Below are positions 28,634 to 38,967 of a stretch of 64,000 bases of DNA, piece by piece. This stretch comes from Geminocystis sp. NIES-3709. GTDB lineage: Bacteria > Cyanobacteriota > Cyanobacteriia > Cyanobacteriales > Cyanobacteriaceae. Within the stretch, counting starts at the first letter, position 1. Each line of letters begins with the position of its first letter. The stretch covers positions 3,103,262 through 3,167,261 of the forward strand of contig NZ_AP014821.1 of assembly GCF_001548115.1 (NCBI RefSeq). The letters are read 5' to 3'. The notes below the pieces were generated by a model that was not told where the DNA came from, searched no databases, and saw only the letters and a list, made by a program, of their open reading frames with translations. A program made the position numbers and the translations under genes.

Positions 28634-30226
28634 TCAATTGTCAATTCTCCTGAACATTTTTAACATTCTTTGAGTAACTAAAAATCCTCCTGAAATGTTA
28701 ATTGTGCCGACTAAAATAGCGATCGTACCCAATATACTTGTAGCTGAACCTGATTCACCAGAAATTTGTAACATCCCACCGATGATAATAATTCCACTGA
28801 TAGCATTAGTCACACTCATTAAGGGTGTATGCAAAGCGGGGGTAACATTCCAAATAACTTGCCAACCAACAAAAACAGCAAGAATAAATACAGTAAAATG
28901 AGATAGGAAAGATTCAGGTGCCCCGACTCCAATTCCAATTAAAGCTAGAATAGCTAAAGCCGCCCATAATAAACCGGTATTGCTTTTTTTCTCTTTTTTA
29001 CTCTCAGAAGTAACAATTTTTGCTTCTGGTATAACGATTTTTGTTGGGGAAGGTTGAACAATTTTTGGTGGTGGAAAAGTTACATCCCCCTGATAGGTTA
29101 CTAAGGCACCTCGAATCACTTCATCCTCAAGGTTAACGATAAAGTTGTCATTACCCCCCATATCTTTGAGTAAATGCCATAAATTAGTACCATAAAGCTG
29201 ACTTGATTGACTTGCCATGCGACTGGGTAAATCCGTCAACCCAATAATCGTTATTCCATTATATTTATAAACTTCATTAGGTTTTGTAACTTCACAGTTA
29301 CCGCCTTGTTCGGCGGCCAAGTCAACTATAACAGAACCTTGACGCATACTACGCACCATCTCCTCAGTAATTAATTTTGGTGCAGGTTTACCCGGAATCA
29401 AGGCAGTAGTAATAATAATATCAACTTCTTGGGCTTGTTCCGCAAATAGAGCCATTTCTGCGTCGATAAACTCCTTACTCATGGTTTTAGCATAACCGCC
29501 TTCTCCTGAGCCATCTTCCGCAAATTCTAACTCTAAAAATTCACCACCTAAACTTTCAATTTGCTCTTTTACTACCAGTCTAGTGTCAAATGCTCGTACG
29601 ATCGCACCTAAACTTTTCGCTGTGCCAATGGCGGCTAATCCAGCAACTCCTGCCCCAATTACCAAGACTTTTGCCGGGGGTACTTTTCCGGCGGCAGTAA
29701 TTTGCCCAGTGAAAAATCTACCAAAGTTATTGGCAGCTTCAATAACAGCTCTATAACCTGCAATATTTGCCATACTAGATAAAGCATCTAATTTTTGTGC
29801 TCGACTGATACGAGGTACCGCATCCATTGCAAAGACTGTGGCTTTTTTTTGGCTTAATTCGGCTAATAATTCTGCATTTTGAGCAGGATAAATAAAGCTA
29901 ATTAAGGTTTTACCTTCTGTTAGCAAATTCACTTCTTCAGGTTGGGGAGGGCGCACTTTGAGAATAATATCCCCTTTTTGCCATAATTCTTCTCTATTGT
30001 GAATAATTGTACACCCTACTTGTTCATAAGCTCGATCGGTAAAACTGGCTTTTTCTCCTGCATTAGTTTCAATCAAGACAGTAAAACCGAGTTTTTGTAA
30101 TTTAATTGCAGTGTCAGGCGTAGCGGAAACTCGGCACTCATTGGGATAAATTTCTTTAGGGATGCCTATTGTTAAGGATGTTTTTTTAGAGTCTATTTTT
30201 TTCTCGTCAGTAAGAGTTGCCGTCAT
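28634..30226 (-). CDS. pntA: NAD(P) transhydrogenase subunit alpha (fused alpha1-alpha2)
   Basis: 530 residues. Residues about 15-385 form the NAD(H)-binding dI domain, related to alanine dehydrogenase: [54 protein letters not shown] Pro/Lys-rich linker leads to the C-terminal membrane part with four helices ([72 protein letters not shown]). Both parts are one frame here, while some bacteria split them. It is the first gene of the pnt group, separated from pntB by 418 bp that hold the four-helix-bundle gene. Confidence 0.96.
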   Translation of the reverse strand: MTATLTDEKKIDSKKTSLTIGIPKEIYPNECRVSATPDTAIKLQKLGFTVLIETNAGEKASFTDRAYEQVGCTIIHNREELWQKGDIILKVRPPQPEEVNLLTEGKTLISFIYPAQNAELLAELSQKKATVFAMDAVPRISRAQKLDALSSMANIAGYRAVIEAANNFGRFFTGQITAAGKVPPAKVLVIGAGVAGLAAIGTAKSLGAIVRAFDTRLVVKEQIESLGGEFLELEFAEDGSGEGGYAKTMSKEFIDAEMALFAEQAQEVDIIITTALIPGKPAPKLITEEMVRSMRQGSVIVDLAAEQGGNCEVTKPNEVYKYNGITIIGLTDLPSRMASQSSQLYGTNLWHLLKDMGGNDNFIVNLEDEVIRGALVTYQGDVTFPPPKIVQPSPTKIVIPEAKIVTSESKKEKKSNTGLLWAALAILALIGIGVGAPESFLSHFTVFILAVFVGWQVIWNVTPALHTPLMSVTNAISGIIIIGGMLQISGESGSATSILGTIAILVGTINISGGFLVTQRMLKMFRRIDN

Positions 30227-30431
30227 AGTTAATCTGATTTAAGTCTTTATTTCTGAATGGTAAAACCATTATGCAATTTTGACACTGAATTTAAACTTCT
30301 CTTAGCAATTGGGCTTTTATTTTTTACAATTCTTTACCTTAAATCAAATTTAGCATTTGTAACAGACAAGATATTTTTCAAGGGTTTTGATAATCATTCC
30401 ATTCCGATAAAATCACAAATAAGTTGAATTA

Positions 30432-31274
30432 TCAATCATTAATTATTAATTTTGCATAGTTATAACAATTAAATTTATCTTTTTCAATAAACTTTATTTC
30501 ATTACTTTTTTTAGTTTTACATACTCTAATTTCTCCCGATTTATTCATGACAAAACTATAAGTAGGTAAACCATAATTAAATCCTATTTCTGTGGGAATC
30601 ATTTTAATCATAACGAAATTTTGATGATCGATCGCTTCATAATGCCAATATTCTTTTACTTTTTCAAGAAAATATTGAGTATCTTCTGATAAATATTTCC
30701 TTAAATATATTAATAAGTTATTCGTAGAAATAAATTTTTTATTATCTTGATAAAATTGATATTGTGCTCGAAAAATATTATTAATTTGTTTATCTGGACT
30801 ATAATTTATCATTACGATTTGACTCGGTTCAGGATTATAAAGAGACATGAATATAATGTAGGGAATAATAAAACTATAACTAACTAGATTTGCGTAAAAA
30901 ATTACTAAAATTGATTGCTTGTTAGTAACATTAAATCTATGATTTAAACAATTTTTACTAATATCAAATTCTATAGTACTAGATATAAATAAAGCGACTA
31001 CCGAAAAAATAATATTAACTGTAATAGAAGCCCGATTAAAATCGAGAAAACCATAACTAAATATAATTCCAAAAAAACCACTTACAACATTAGCTAAAAT
31101 GCAAATTAAAATAATTATTTTTACATCTAATTTTTTTATTGATAAATATTTTAAAATAATAAACCATATTAAAGGTTCAATAATAGCAATTAAAAAACAA
31201 GACAAAATACCGTCATTAACATTGAAACTTAATATTCTAGGAACGATTAAGTTACCAATAAGTGAAAGATACAT
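30432..31274 (-). CDS. Polytopic membrane protein with pilin-like (G/H-type) C-terminal domain
   Basis: 280 residues. The first about 165 contain four or five hydrophobic segments (FLIAIIEPLIWFIILKYL, IIILICILANVVSGFFGIIF, ITVNIIFSVVALFISS, VIFYANLVSYSFIIPYIIF). The rest is an outside domain beginning INNIFRAQYQFYQDNKKF, the pattern that starts cyanobacterial type IV pilin-like G/H domains, continuing to GLPTYSFVMNKSGEIRVC. In the usual family a single prepilin helix precedes this domain; a multi-helix anchor is uncommon. Function unknown. Very AT-rich codons. Confidence 0.65.
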   Translation of the reverse strand: MYLSLIGNLIVPRILSFNVNDGILSCFLIAIIEPLIWFIILKYLSIKKLDVKIIILICILANVVSGFFGIIFSYGFLDFNRASITVNIIFSVVALFISSTIEFDISKNCLNHRFNVTNKQSILVIFYANLVSYSFIIPYIIFMSLYNPEPSQIVMINYSPDKQINNIFRAQYQFYQDNKKFISTNNLLIYLRKYLSEDTQYFLEKVKEYWHYEAIDHQNFVMIKMIPTEIGFNYGLPTYSFVMNKSGEIRVCKTKKSNEIKFIEKDKFNCYNYAKLIIND

Positions 31275-31318
31275 TTTTGAGCTTATTTATAGGTTTAACT
31301 ACCATTAATTTAGTTAAA

Positions 31319-33241
31319 TTAAGGCTTAGGTTTAGTAAATTCAGAAGATGAAGGAAAATATTTAACAGGTTCATTTTTTAATGCCGTATTCATAAATTGT
31401 CGCCAGATAGGTGCGGCATATCCTCCTCCTGTTACTCCCTTTCCTAAAGTACGATTGAAATCATCGTTGCCAATCCACACAGCCGTAGAGAGTTGAGGGA
31501 CATAACCCACAAACCATACATCTCTTTCCCCCGATGTTGTTCCTGTTTTTCCAGCCGCCGGCCTTCCTATATTTGCATTGGTAGCTGTTCCATTTTGAAT
31601 TACATTTTGTAAAGTACTATTTAAGGAAGCCGTTGCCCACTCATTTAACACTAATTTCGGATTAGGAGTATTATCTAACATTTTATTTCCCATGCTATCG
31701 GTAACTTGCATAATCATTGTAGTTTCCGATTGCCAACCATTATTTGCAAAGGTAGCGTATGCTTTAGCCATTTCCATTGGTGTAACACCGATCGGGCCTA
31801 AAGGAAGAGAAACAACGGGCTGTAAAGGGCTTTCAATGCCCAAGGTACGACAAACTTCGATTACTTTATCTAATCCCACTTTCTGCCCTAACACAACGGC
31901 TGGAATATTTAGAGAAACAGCTAAAGCGTTGGTAATACTGACATTTCCACCTCCACGGCCACCTCCATAGTTTTGAGGATAATAATATCCTCCCCCTTCT
32001 CGAAAACCTCTGGAATAGTTTGGTACACTGGAATAAGGGGTGTATTTTCCTGTGGCAAAAGCAGTGTAATAGACAAAAGGTTTAAAAGCAGATCCCGGTT
32101 GTCTTCTGGATTGTAACACCCTGTTAAATTGACTTTTTTCGTAGTCAATACCCCCTACTACCGCTTTAACAAAATGAGTACGGGGATCGATCGCCACTAG
32201 AGCAACTTGATCGGCTCTAACTCCTGAATTGCGTAAGTTACGGTGAGCATTTTTAACAATTTCTTCTGCCTGAGTTTGTAGTTTATAATCGATCGTGGTT
32301 TGAACATTTACGCCTCCCTTAGTAATGGTATCCTGCCCAAATTTTTCTATTAACTCCTGTTTAACCGCATCAGTAACGTAGGGTAATTTACTACTTTGCC
32401 ATGCTCTCGGTTTACCTACTAAGATGGGAATTTTTTTGGCTTCTTCCGCTTCTTTTGGGGTAATCCATTCTATATCCACCATCCGATTAAGTACCAGTGC
32501 CTGTCTTTGTTTCGCTATATCATAATTAGCAAAAGGACTATAAACTTCTGGGGCTTGAATTATACCAGCCATCATTGCACCCTCCGCTAAATTCAAATCC
32601 TTTGCTGACTTATTAAAATAACTTTGGGCGGCGGTTTCTGCACCATAATTATTATGACCCCAATAAATATTATTGAGATACATTTCTAAAATTTCATCTT
32701 TTTCAAATACCTGCTCTACTCGTAAAGCTAATACTGCTTCTGCTAATTTACGGGAAAACTTTCTTTGATGAGAGAGAAATACATTTTTAACCAATTGCAT
32801 GGTTAAGGTTGATGCACCTTCCACCACTCCACCGCTTTGAACATTAACGACTACAGCTCTCGCCACACTATGGGGATTAACCCCTTTATGACTATAAAAA
32901 TTACTATCTTCGATCGCCATTACTGCTCTTTTTAATTGCGGTGATATTTCAGTTAAAGGTACTGTTGTTCTATGCTCTTCTCCATGAAAGGTTGTCAAAA
33001 GAGTACCTTTTATGTCATAAATATAGCTAGTTTGGGAAGGTACATAGTTATTCAATACTCTTACATCAGGCAAATTACGAAAACTAATTGCTAAACCAAC
33101 CATTCCTCCAGCAATTGCCGATGTCGTTAATAAAGTTAAACCGAGAAAAGTTCCTCCCGCAGTTTTTGCCACTCCCACAAAAAAATTGGAGCTATGGGGT
33201 TTTTTATTCTTAGTTTGTCGTTTGATGGTGGTAGATGACAC
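31319..33241 (-). CDS. Class A penicillin-binding protein (PBP1A family)
   Basis: 640 residues, bifunctional murein synthase. An N-terminal membrane anchor (TFLGLTLLTTSAIAGGMVGL) precedes the GT51 glycosyltransferase domain: EDSNFYSHKGVNPHSVARA, GASTLTMQLVKN, MYLNNIYWGHNNYGAETAAQ. The transpeptidase domain has the acyl-serine box RQPGSAFKPF, SLN as the second box and GKTGTTSG as the third. It polymerises and cross-links peptidoglycan at the outer face of the plasma membrane. A Gly/Tyr-rich loop (GFREGGGYYYPQNYGGGRGG) sits between the first two transpeptidase boxes. It is monocistronic, divergent from ndhC. Confidence 0.94.
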   Translation of the reverse strand: MSSTTIKRQTKNKKPHSSNFFVGVAKTAGGTFLGLTLLTTSAIAGGMVGLAISFRNLPDVRVLNNYVPSQTSYIYDIKGTLLTTFHGEEHRTTVPLTEISPQLKRAVMAIEDSNFYSHKGVNPHSVARAVVVNVQSGGVVEGASTLTMQLVKNVFLSHQRKFSRKLAEAVLALRVEQVFEKDEILEMYLNNIYWGHNNYGAETAAQSYFNKSAKDLNLAEGAMMAGIIQAPEVYSPFANYDIAKQRQALVLNRMVDIEWITPKEAEEAKKIPILVGKPRAWQSSKLPYVTDAVKQELIEKFGQDTITKGGVNVQTTIDYKLQTQAEEIVKNAHRNLRNSGVRADQVALVAIDPRTHFVKAVVGGIDYEKSQFNRVLQSRRQPGSAFKPFVYYTAFATGKYTPYSSVPNYSRGFREGGGYYYPQNYGGGRGGGNVSITNALAVSLNIPAVVLGQKVGLDKVIEVCRTLGIESPLQPVVSLPLGPIGVTPMEMAKAYATFANNGWQSETTMIMQVTDSMGNKMLDNTPNPKLVLNEWATASLNSTLQNVIQNGTATNANIGRPAAGKTGTTSGERDVWFVGYVPQLSTAVWIGNDDFNRTLGKGVTGGGYAAPIWRQFMNTALKNEPVKYFPSSSEFTKPKP

Positions 33242-33533
33242 AGTGTTTAACGAGTAAGTAAATAGATAAAATTTTATTTAACTGACTTTTGATAGCAATA
33301 TAACCATCTAAGTCTATATTATATTTGGTTAATCAAAAAATAACTGCGCTTGATCCTAACATAAAGCATCTATAATAAATCAAGATTATAAGTAATAACA
33401 CTCAAAATCTTTTTTTAATAGGTAGGGATATACCCTTACGCAGTTGGGAATAATTAACCCTTAGTTAATTTTTACTTTCCACGATCGCAAAAACAATTAT
33501 TGTTAATTACTAAAGGAGTATAACGGTTAAATT

Positions 33534-33896
33534 ATGTTTGTTCTTAGTGGCTATGAATATTTCTTAGGTTTTTTAATTGTTAGTAGTTCAGTACCGATTC
33601 TAGCGTTAACAGCGTCTAAGTTGTTACGGCCAAAAACAGGAGGCCCTGAAAGACTTACAACCTATGAGTCTGGAATGGAACCCATCGGCGGTGCTTGGAT
33701 TCAATTTAACATCCGTTACTATATGTTTGCTCTTGTGTTTGTCGTTTTTGACGTAGAAACAGTATTTCTTTATCCTTGGGCAGTAGCTTTTAATACTCTA
33801 GGATTATTAGCTTTTGTTGAAGCCCTTATCTTTATTTCTATTTTGGTGGTTGCCTTGGTTTATGCTTGGCGCAAAGGTGCTTTAGAATGGTCATAA
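33534..33896 (+). CDS. ndhC: NDH-1 subunit 3
   Basis: 120 residues with three membrane helices. The conserved loop between helices 1 and 2 ([20 protein letters not shown]) and the acidic segment [14 protein letters not shown] are hallmarks of NuoA/NdhC. It is part of the thylakoid NDH-1 complex for cyclic electron flow and respiration. It begins the ndhC-ndhK-ndhJ operon, the gene order kept in cyanobacteria and chloroplasts. An AAGGAG lies at 33513-33518. Confidence 0.97.
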   Translation: MFVLSGYEYFLGFLIVSSSVPILALTASKLLRPKTGGPERLTTYESGMEPIGGAWIQFNIRYYMFALVFVVFDVETVFLYPWAVAFNTLGLLAFVEALIFISILVVALVYAWRKGALEWS

Positions 33897-33976
33897 TCAA
33901 TTAACAATTAATAATTAGCAATGAGTCTTTTTTGGGTCTTAAAATATAGATAATGGTATTTTCGTAAAATAAATTT

Positions 33977-34711
33977 ATGACTAACTTTACTCCCGATTTA
34001 GCTACACTACAAAAACAAACCACAGATAAAATTCTTAATCCGATCGCCAGAAATCAAGTAACTCAAGATTTATCTGAAAATATTATCCTCACCACTGTTG
34101 ATGATTTACATAACTGGGCAAGGCTTTCTAGTTTGTGGCCTCTACTTTATGGTACAGCTTGTTGTTTTATCGAATTTGCGGCTTTAATTGGTTCTAGGTT
34201 CGATTTTGATCGATTTGGGCTAGTACCTCGTTCCAGTCCTCGTCAAGCGGATTTAATCATCACTGCTGGAACAATTACTATGAAGATGGCACCGGCTTTA
34301 GTTCGTTTATATGAAGAAATGCCAGAACCTAAATATGTTATTGCGATGGGTGCTTGTACCATTACAGGAGGAATGTTTAGCAGTGACTCTACTACCGCAG
34401 TACGTGGGGTAGATAAATTAATTCCCGTTGATGTTTATATTCCCGGATGTCCTCCTCGTCCTGAAGCTATTTTCGATGCTATTATCAAGCTGAGAAAAAA
34501 AGTAGCTAATGAATCTATTCAAGAACGGGGTAGGATTCAGTCTCAAACCCATAGATATTATTCTACTACCCATAATATGAAAGCGGTTGAGCCTATTTTA
34601 ACCGGCAAATATTTACAAAGCGACACGAGAAATAATCCTCCTGCGGAATTGGCGGCAGCTTTGGGATTACCTGTTTTAGAAAACACTACTACTGTTAAAC
34701 AGGAGGTTTAA
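33977..34711 (+). CDS. ndhK: NDH-1 subunit K (4Fe-4S protein)
   Basis: 244 residues. Cluster N2 ligands are seen in GTACCFIEF (two adjacent cysteines), [12 protein letters not shown] and [12 protein letters not shown]. The C-terminal extension after about residue 190 is the typical cyanobacterial tail. It passes electrons to plastoquinone in the NDH-1 peripheral arm. It lies 80 bp after ndhC and ends 3 bp before the ndhJ start. Confidence 0.97.
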   Translation: MTNFTPDLATLQKQTTDKILNPIARNQVTQDLSENIILTTVDDLHNWARLSSLWPLLYGTACCFIEFAALIGSRFDFDRFGLVPRSSPRQADLIITAGTITMKMAPALVRLYEEMPEPKYVIAMGACTITGGMFSSDSTTAVRGVDKLIPVDVYIPGCPPRPEAIFDAIIKLRKKVANESIQERGRIQSQTHRYYSTTHNMKAVEPILTGKYLQSDTRNNPPAELAAALGLPVLENTTTVKQEV

Positions 34712-34714
34712 ATC

Positions 34715-35251
34715 ATGACAGAAGTTAATAGTACTAACGAAAATACTGAAAATATCGAGAATATTTCGATCGTTCAAGCTGGTGTTACTTCTCAATGGCT
34801 AACGGAAAATGGTTTTGATCATCAATCCTTAGAAAAAGACCACTTAGGAGTAGAATTAATCAAAGTTGAACCTGAATACTTAATTCCGATCGCCACTGCC
34901 TTATATGCTTATGGATTTAACTATCTTCAGTGTCAAGGCGCTTATGATTTAGGTGCAGGAAAAGAGTTAGTAAGTTTTTATCATCTTCTTAAAGTAGGTG
35001 ATAATATTACCAATCCTGAAGAAGTGAGAATTAAGGTGTATCTTAATCGGGAAGATCCAAAAGTTTCTTCTGTTTACTGGATTTGGAAGGCGGCCGACTG
35101 GCAAGAAAGAGAAAGTTACGAAATGTATGGAATCATTTATGAAGGACATCCGAATCTCAAACGTCTCTTGATGCCTGAAGATTGGGTGGGTTGGCCTTTA
35201 CGCAAGGATTATATTTCTCCTGATTTTTACGAACTTCAAGACGCATATTAA
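34715..35251 (+). CDS. ndhJ: NDH-1 subunit J (30 kDa-type)
   Basis: 178 residues, NuoC-like. The conserved block [20 protein letters not shown] followed by [19 protein letters not shown] identifies the family. Start ATG 34715; an AGGAGG lies within the end of ndhK about 10 nt upstream, so translation is coupled. It is a structural subunit of the peripheral arm. Confidence 0.97.
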   Translation: MTEVNSTNENTENIENISIVQAGVTSQWLTENGFDHQSLEKDHLGVELIKVEPEYLIPIATALYAYGFNYLQCQGAYDLGAGKELVSFYHLLKVGDNITNPEEVRIKVYLNREDPKVSSVYWIWKAADWQERESYEMYGIIYEGHPNLKRLLMPEDWVGWPLRKDYISPDFYELQDAY

Positions 35252-35318
35252 TTAGGTGTTAGGTAATAGGTAATAAGTATTAATCAATTCATTATCCATT
35301 GTTAATTGTTAATTATTC

Positions 35319-35585
35319 ATGGCTTGGTTTGTCAAAATTGAAAAAGGTATTGTTTCTAAGGAAATATTCGATCGATATGTGGAAGATCATATTATTTATG
35401 TTAATAAATTAGTTACCGATGGCTACGAAGCAAAAACAGGCTATTGGGCAGAATTGGGGGGAGGAATGATGATTTTTAAGGCAAATTCACGAGATGAGGC
35501 AGAATCGATCGTGCTTAATGATCCCCTTGTGAAAAATGGTTGTGTAGAATATGAATTGCATCAATGGCAAATTGTCGCGGGTTGA
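35319..35585 (+). CDS. YCII-family (YciI-like) protein
   Basis: 88 residues, a ferredoxin-like dimeric alpha/beta barrel. It shows the pattern of the family: RYVEDHIIYVNKLVTDGYEA, GGGMMIFKANSRDEAESIVL, NDPLVKNGCVEYELHQWQIV, the last with the typical DPxxxxG turn. Related proteins are small enzymes or binding proteins of mostly unknown function. It starts 67 bp after ndhJ and may be cotranscribed with the ndh operon. Confidence 0.8.
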   Translation: MAWFVKIEKGIVSKEIFDRYVEDHIIYVNKLVTDGYEAKTGYWAELGGGMMIFKANSRDEAESIVLNDPLVKNGCVEYELHQWQIVAG

Positions 35586-35846
35586 AATTGGTGAATTAAA
35601 GTTCAGATAAGTTTAGAATCTGATGAACGATATTATAAGTTTATCTATCCTTATCAGTCAATTTGAGGTTTCCTGCAATATGTCGTTAAAACCTAACCAC
35701 ATTAAGGATTGTAACAGTTTACTCAGACACAAATTAAGTTAACAAAAGTAAAGAAAAGATAAAGGATAAGAAAAGGTTTACAATAAATAGATTATAAAGA
35801 ACTTAAATATAACTTTTTGGATCGAAATTTACAATTTAACTTTTTA

Positions 35847-37463
35847 ATGGATAGTTTTAATAACTCTGTTTCAAAAAATTCTTTTGCTTTAACAACACCT
35901 TTATATTACGTTAACGGTCTTCCTCATATCGGTAGTGCTTATACTACCATGATTGCTGATGTCATTGCTCGTTGGCATAGGCTTTGTGGTGATGATGTTT
36001 TGTTGGTTACGGGTACTGATGAACATGGACAAAAAATTCAACGCACTGCCGAAGAATCAGGGATTGCTCCTCAACAGCACTGCGATCGAATTGCTAACAG
36101 TTTCAATAATTTATGGCAAAAACTTGATATACAACACGACAGATTTAGTCGAACTACGGCAAAAAATCATGAAGCTATAGTCAAAGAATTTTTCCAACGA
36201 GTATGGGAAGAAAATGATATATACCTTGATCAACAACAGGGGTGGTATTGTGTTGCTTGTGAGGAGTTTAAAGAAAAAAGGGAACTCTTAGAAGATAATT
36301 ATTGTCCCATTCACACTAACTTAAAAGCGGAATGGCGAGACGAACAAAACTACTTCTTTCGTCTTTCTCGCTATCAAAATCAACTAGAGGAATTTTATCA
36401 GTCTAATCCAGATTTTATTCAACCAGAAACTAGGTGCAATGAGGTATTAAACTTCGTAAAACAAGGATTGCAAGATTTTTCTATATCTAGGATTAACGTT
36501 TCTTGGGGTTTTCCGATTCCGAATGATCCTAATCATACTATTTATGTTTGGTTTGATGCCCTTTTAGGTTATATTACCGCCTTATTAGAAGATGATGAAG
36601 AACCGACGATCGAAAATGCTGTAAAAAAATGGTATCCTTTTGATTTGCATCTTATCGGCAAAGATATTTTACGTTTCCATGCGGTTTATTGGCCGGCTAT
36701 GCTAATGTCAGCAAAACTACCTTTACCAAAACAGGTATTTGGCCATGGATTTTTAACCAAAGATGGACAAAAAATGGGCAAGAGTTTAGGTAACACCCTT
36801 GATCCCTTTACTTTACTAGATAAGTACGGATCTGATGCCGTACGTTACTATTTTCTCAAAGAAATTGAATTTGGTAAAGATGGTGATTTCAATGAAATTC
36901 GTTTTGTGAATATTCTCAATGCAGATTTAGCAAATGATCTAGGAAATTTACTTAATCGTAGCTTAGGAATGTTAAATAAATATTGTGATGGTATTTTACC
37001 GCCTATTACGGGGAAAGATATTTCTAAGGACAATATTTCTAAACAAATTGGTGAGGCTATTAAATATCGTATTTTTGAAGGGTATAAACTTTATAAATTT
37101 AATTTAATTTGTGAAGATGCGTTAGCTTTAGTGCGTAGTTGTAATAAATTTATCGATGAAAGTGCCCCTTGGAGTTTATATAAAAAAGGAGAACAAAAAG
37201 AGGTAGAAAAAATCTTATATGTTGTATTAGAATCTGTAAGACTTTCTGCTTTTATGTTAGCTCCAGTTATTCCTAATATTAGCAATAAAATTTATCATCA
37301 GTTGGGCTATAATTTCGATTTTAATCATAAAAATCTAGGAATTAAAACTTACATCGATCGAGGTCATTTTGAGTGGGGAATTTTGCCTTTAAATCAGAAT
37401 CTACCTAAACCTAGTCCAGTATTTGCTAAATTAGAATTACCAACAACGATCAGTAATCAATAA
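35847..37463 (+). CDS. metG: Methionyl-tRNA synthetase
   Basis: About 538 residues from the ATG at 35847 (an in-frame TTG at 35817 gives 10 more). Class I signatures: HIGSAYTT in place of HIGH and KMGKSLGNTLDP for KMSKS. The zinc-knuckle region has CVACEEF and YCPIHTN. The WGFPIPNDPNHTIYVWFDAL segment is the methionine pocket. The anticodon-binding helical domain follows from about residue 370; there is no C-terminal tRNA-binding EMAP-like domain. Confidence 0.95.
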   Translation: MDSFNNSVSKNSFALTTPLYYVNGLPHIGSAYTTMIADVIARWHRLCGDDVLLVTGTDEHGQKIQRTAEESGIAPQQHCDRIANSFNNLWQKLDIQHDRFSRTTAKNHEAIVKEFFQRVWEENDIYLDQQQGWYCVACEEFKEKRELLEDNYCPIHTNLKAEWRDEQNYFFRLSRYQNQLEEFYQSNPDFIQPETRCNEVLNFVKQGLQDFSISRINVSWGFPIPNDPNHTIYVWFDALLGYITALLEDDEEPTIENAVKKWYPFDLHLIGKDILRFHAVYWPAMLMSAKLPLPKQVFGHGFLTKDGQKMGKSLGNTLDPFTLLDKYGSDAVRYYFLKEIEFGKDGDFNEIRFVNILNADLANDLGNLLNRSLGMLNKYCDGILPPITGKDISKDNISKQIGEAIKYRIFEGYKLYKFNLICEDALALVRSCNKFIDESAPWSLYKKGEQKEVEKILYVVLESVRLSAFMLAPVIPNISNKIYHQLGYNFDFNHKNLGIKTYIDRGHFEWGILPLNQNLPKPSPVFAKLELPTTISNQ

Positions 37464-37641
37464 TTATTAATTTATCACGAAATTATTGTTACCATAACTA
37501 ATATTAGACTTTTTTTGCAAACAATTCAATTTATTAATTTTTATTTACTTTTTGAATTTTTTTTAATCTCATTTAATCTCATTTAATAAATTTTAAAAAA
37601 CTTTTTTCAAATAAATTTTACTCAAATATAAGGATAAAACA

Positions 37642-38253
37642 ATGTGGGATAATTTTGATAGTGATCCCGTTTTTCCACCCGAACAAGTCTTAGAAAACAG
37701 GGGACGAGTTGCCATTTTTATTGATGGTTCAAACCTATTTTATGCGGCTTTACAATTAGGAGTGGAAATCGATTACACTAAACTTTTATATCGTTTAACT
37801 GCCGGAGCAAAATTACTGAGGGCGTTTTTTTATACTGGAGTCGATCGTACTAACGAAAAACAACAGGGTTTCTTGCTGTGGATGAGACGTAACGGCTATC
37901 GAGTAATTGCGAAGGATTTGGTACAATTGCCTGACGGCTCAAAAAAAGCGAACTTAGATGTAGAAATTGCTGTGGATTTAATGGCTTTAGTTGGCTCTTA
38001 TGATACTGCCGTGTTGGTTAGTGGTGATGGTGATTTAGCTTATGCGGTGGATGCCGTTAGTTATCGTGGTGCTCGTATCGAAGTTGTCAGTTTGCGATCG
38101 ATGACCAGTGATAGTTTAATTAATGTAGCTGATCGATATATCGATTTAGATCAAATTCGGGAAGATATACAAAAAACTCGCAAATCAAATTTAACTTATG
38201 ATGGTTTTTCTCCCTATCATCTTATCGAAACCCGTGATTCCCAAGATCTATGA
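37642..38253 (+). CDS. LabA-like NYN-domain protein
   Basis: 203 residues. The NYN/PIN-like fold shows acidic catalytic positions in GRVAIFIDGSNLFYA, in KKANLDVEIAVDLMAL and in AVLVSGDGDLAYAVDAV. These are typical of LabA/DUF88 proteins, presumed RNases. In Synechococcus LabA acts in negative feedback of circadian output; whether this paralog does is unknown. The ATG at 37642 follows an AAGGATAA sequence. Confidence 0.85.
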   Translation: MWDNFDSDPVFPPEQVLENRGRVAIFIDGSNLFYAALQLGVEIDYTKLLYRLTAGAKLLRAFFYTGVDRTNEKQQGFLLWMRRNGYRVIAKDLVQLPDGSKKANLDVEIAVDLMALVGSYDTAVLVSGDGDLAYAVDAVSYRGARIEVVSLRSMTSDSLINVADRYIDLDQIREDIQKTRKSNLTYDGFSPYHLIETRDSQDL

Positions 38254-38355
38254 TTTCTGATAATTATATTATTGCGATCGTTCATAAAGTTAACTAAGTG
38301 CGATCGCACATGGGTATTTCTAAAAATTATTTCTATGATAAAGTTTATTAAAATG

Positions 38356-38598
38356 CTAATTGTTCTTTTTATAGGCTTTTGCAGAAGATCTAATCCAGAT
38401 AAAAGCGGCGATCGAAAATGGTATCATTGCCGCTAAAATCCCCGTAATAAAAGCATGACTTTGGACAAAAGGTGACACGACAAAAATCAAGATAATACCA
38501 AGACAATAAACTAACCCCAAAAAGGGTAAACCGATGACTAAAAATGCGAAACGAGTATCTTTATCCACTGTGATAGCTAAATTATTTTTACGGTGCAT
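38356..38598 (-). CDS. Small membrane protein, hypothetical
   Basis: 80 residues with two hydrophobic helices (FLVIGLPFLGLVYCLGIILI and FITGILAAMIPFSIAAFIWI) and a basic C-terminus (RSSAKAYKKNN). I recognise no named family. It ends convergent with the NYN-domain gene. Confidence 0.6.
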   Translation of the reverse strand: MHRKNNLAITVDKDTRFAFLVIGLPFLGLVYCLGIILIFVVSPFVQSHAFITGILAAMIPFSIAAFIWIRSSAKAYKKNN

Positions 38599-38606
38599 AA
38601 TTTTGA

Positions 38607-38911
38607 TTAAACACCAATTTGATTATATCCTTCAATTTCTTCTTTTACGACTTTAGCTAGATTTCCCACCACGATCGAATTATTTGAATTTTTTTTGGCC
38701 ACAACAGCACCTCATCCAATCACCGCATTACTACCAATCTTTACTTTGGGAAGAATAGTTGAACCTGCACCAACAAAACTACCCCCCCTATGGTACAATG
38801 ACCGCAAATAACACAACCCGGTCCAAAGGTGACATAATCTTCTACTATGGCATCATGGCCAATAGATGCACTAGGATTAATTAATACTTGTTTGCAAAGG
38901 GTATTTAGCAC
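38607..38911 (-). pseudogene. NeuD/PglD-type hexapeptide O-acetyltransferase, decayed fragment
   Basis: The minus strand reads LINPSASIGHDAIVEDYVTF, GCVICGHCTIG, then after a one-base shift at the C7 run 38782-38788, SFVGAGSTILPKVKIGSNAV, a TGA at 38712-38714 where GxG is expected, and GAVVAKKNSNNSIVVGNLAK to a stop at 38607. These are left-handed beta-helix hexapeptide repeats of sugar O-acetyltransferases. With a frameshift, a nonsense codon and no N-terminal domain it is a dead gene. The window shows no partner polysaccharide genes. Confidence 0.8.
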
Positions 38912-38967
38912 CCCCCTATTATTTTAATGTCATTTTAGGAAATATTGCTTCAGCCCAAGCCAATTTA

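Noticed and set aside
38298-38309. GTGCGATCGCAC palindrome as a terminator or operator
   Set aside because: It is a HIP1-type site, common over the genome, with no T-run behind it.
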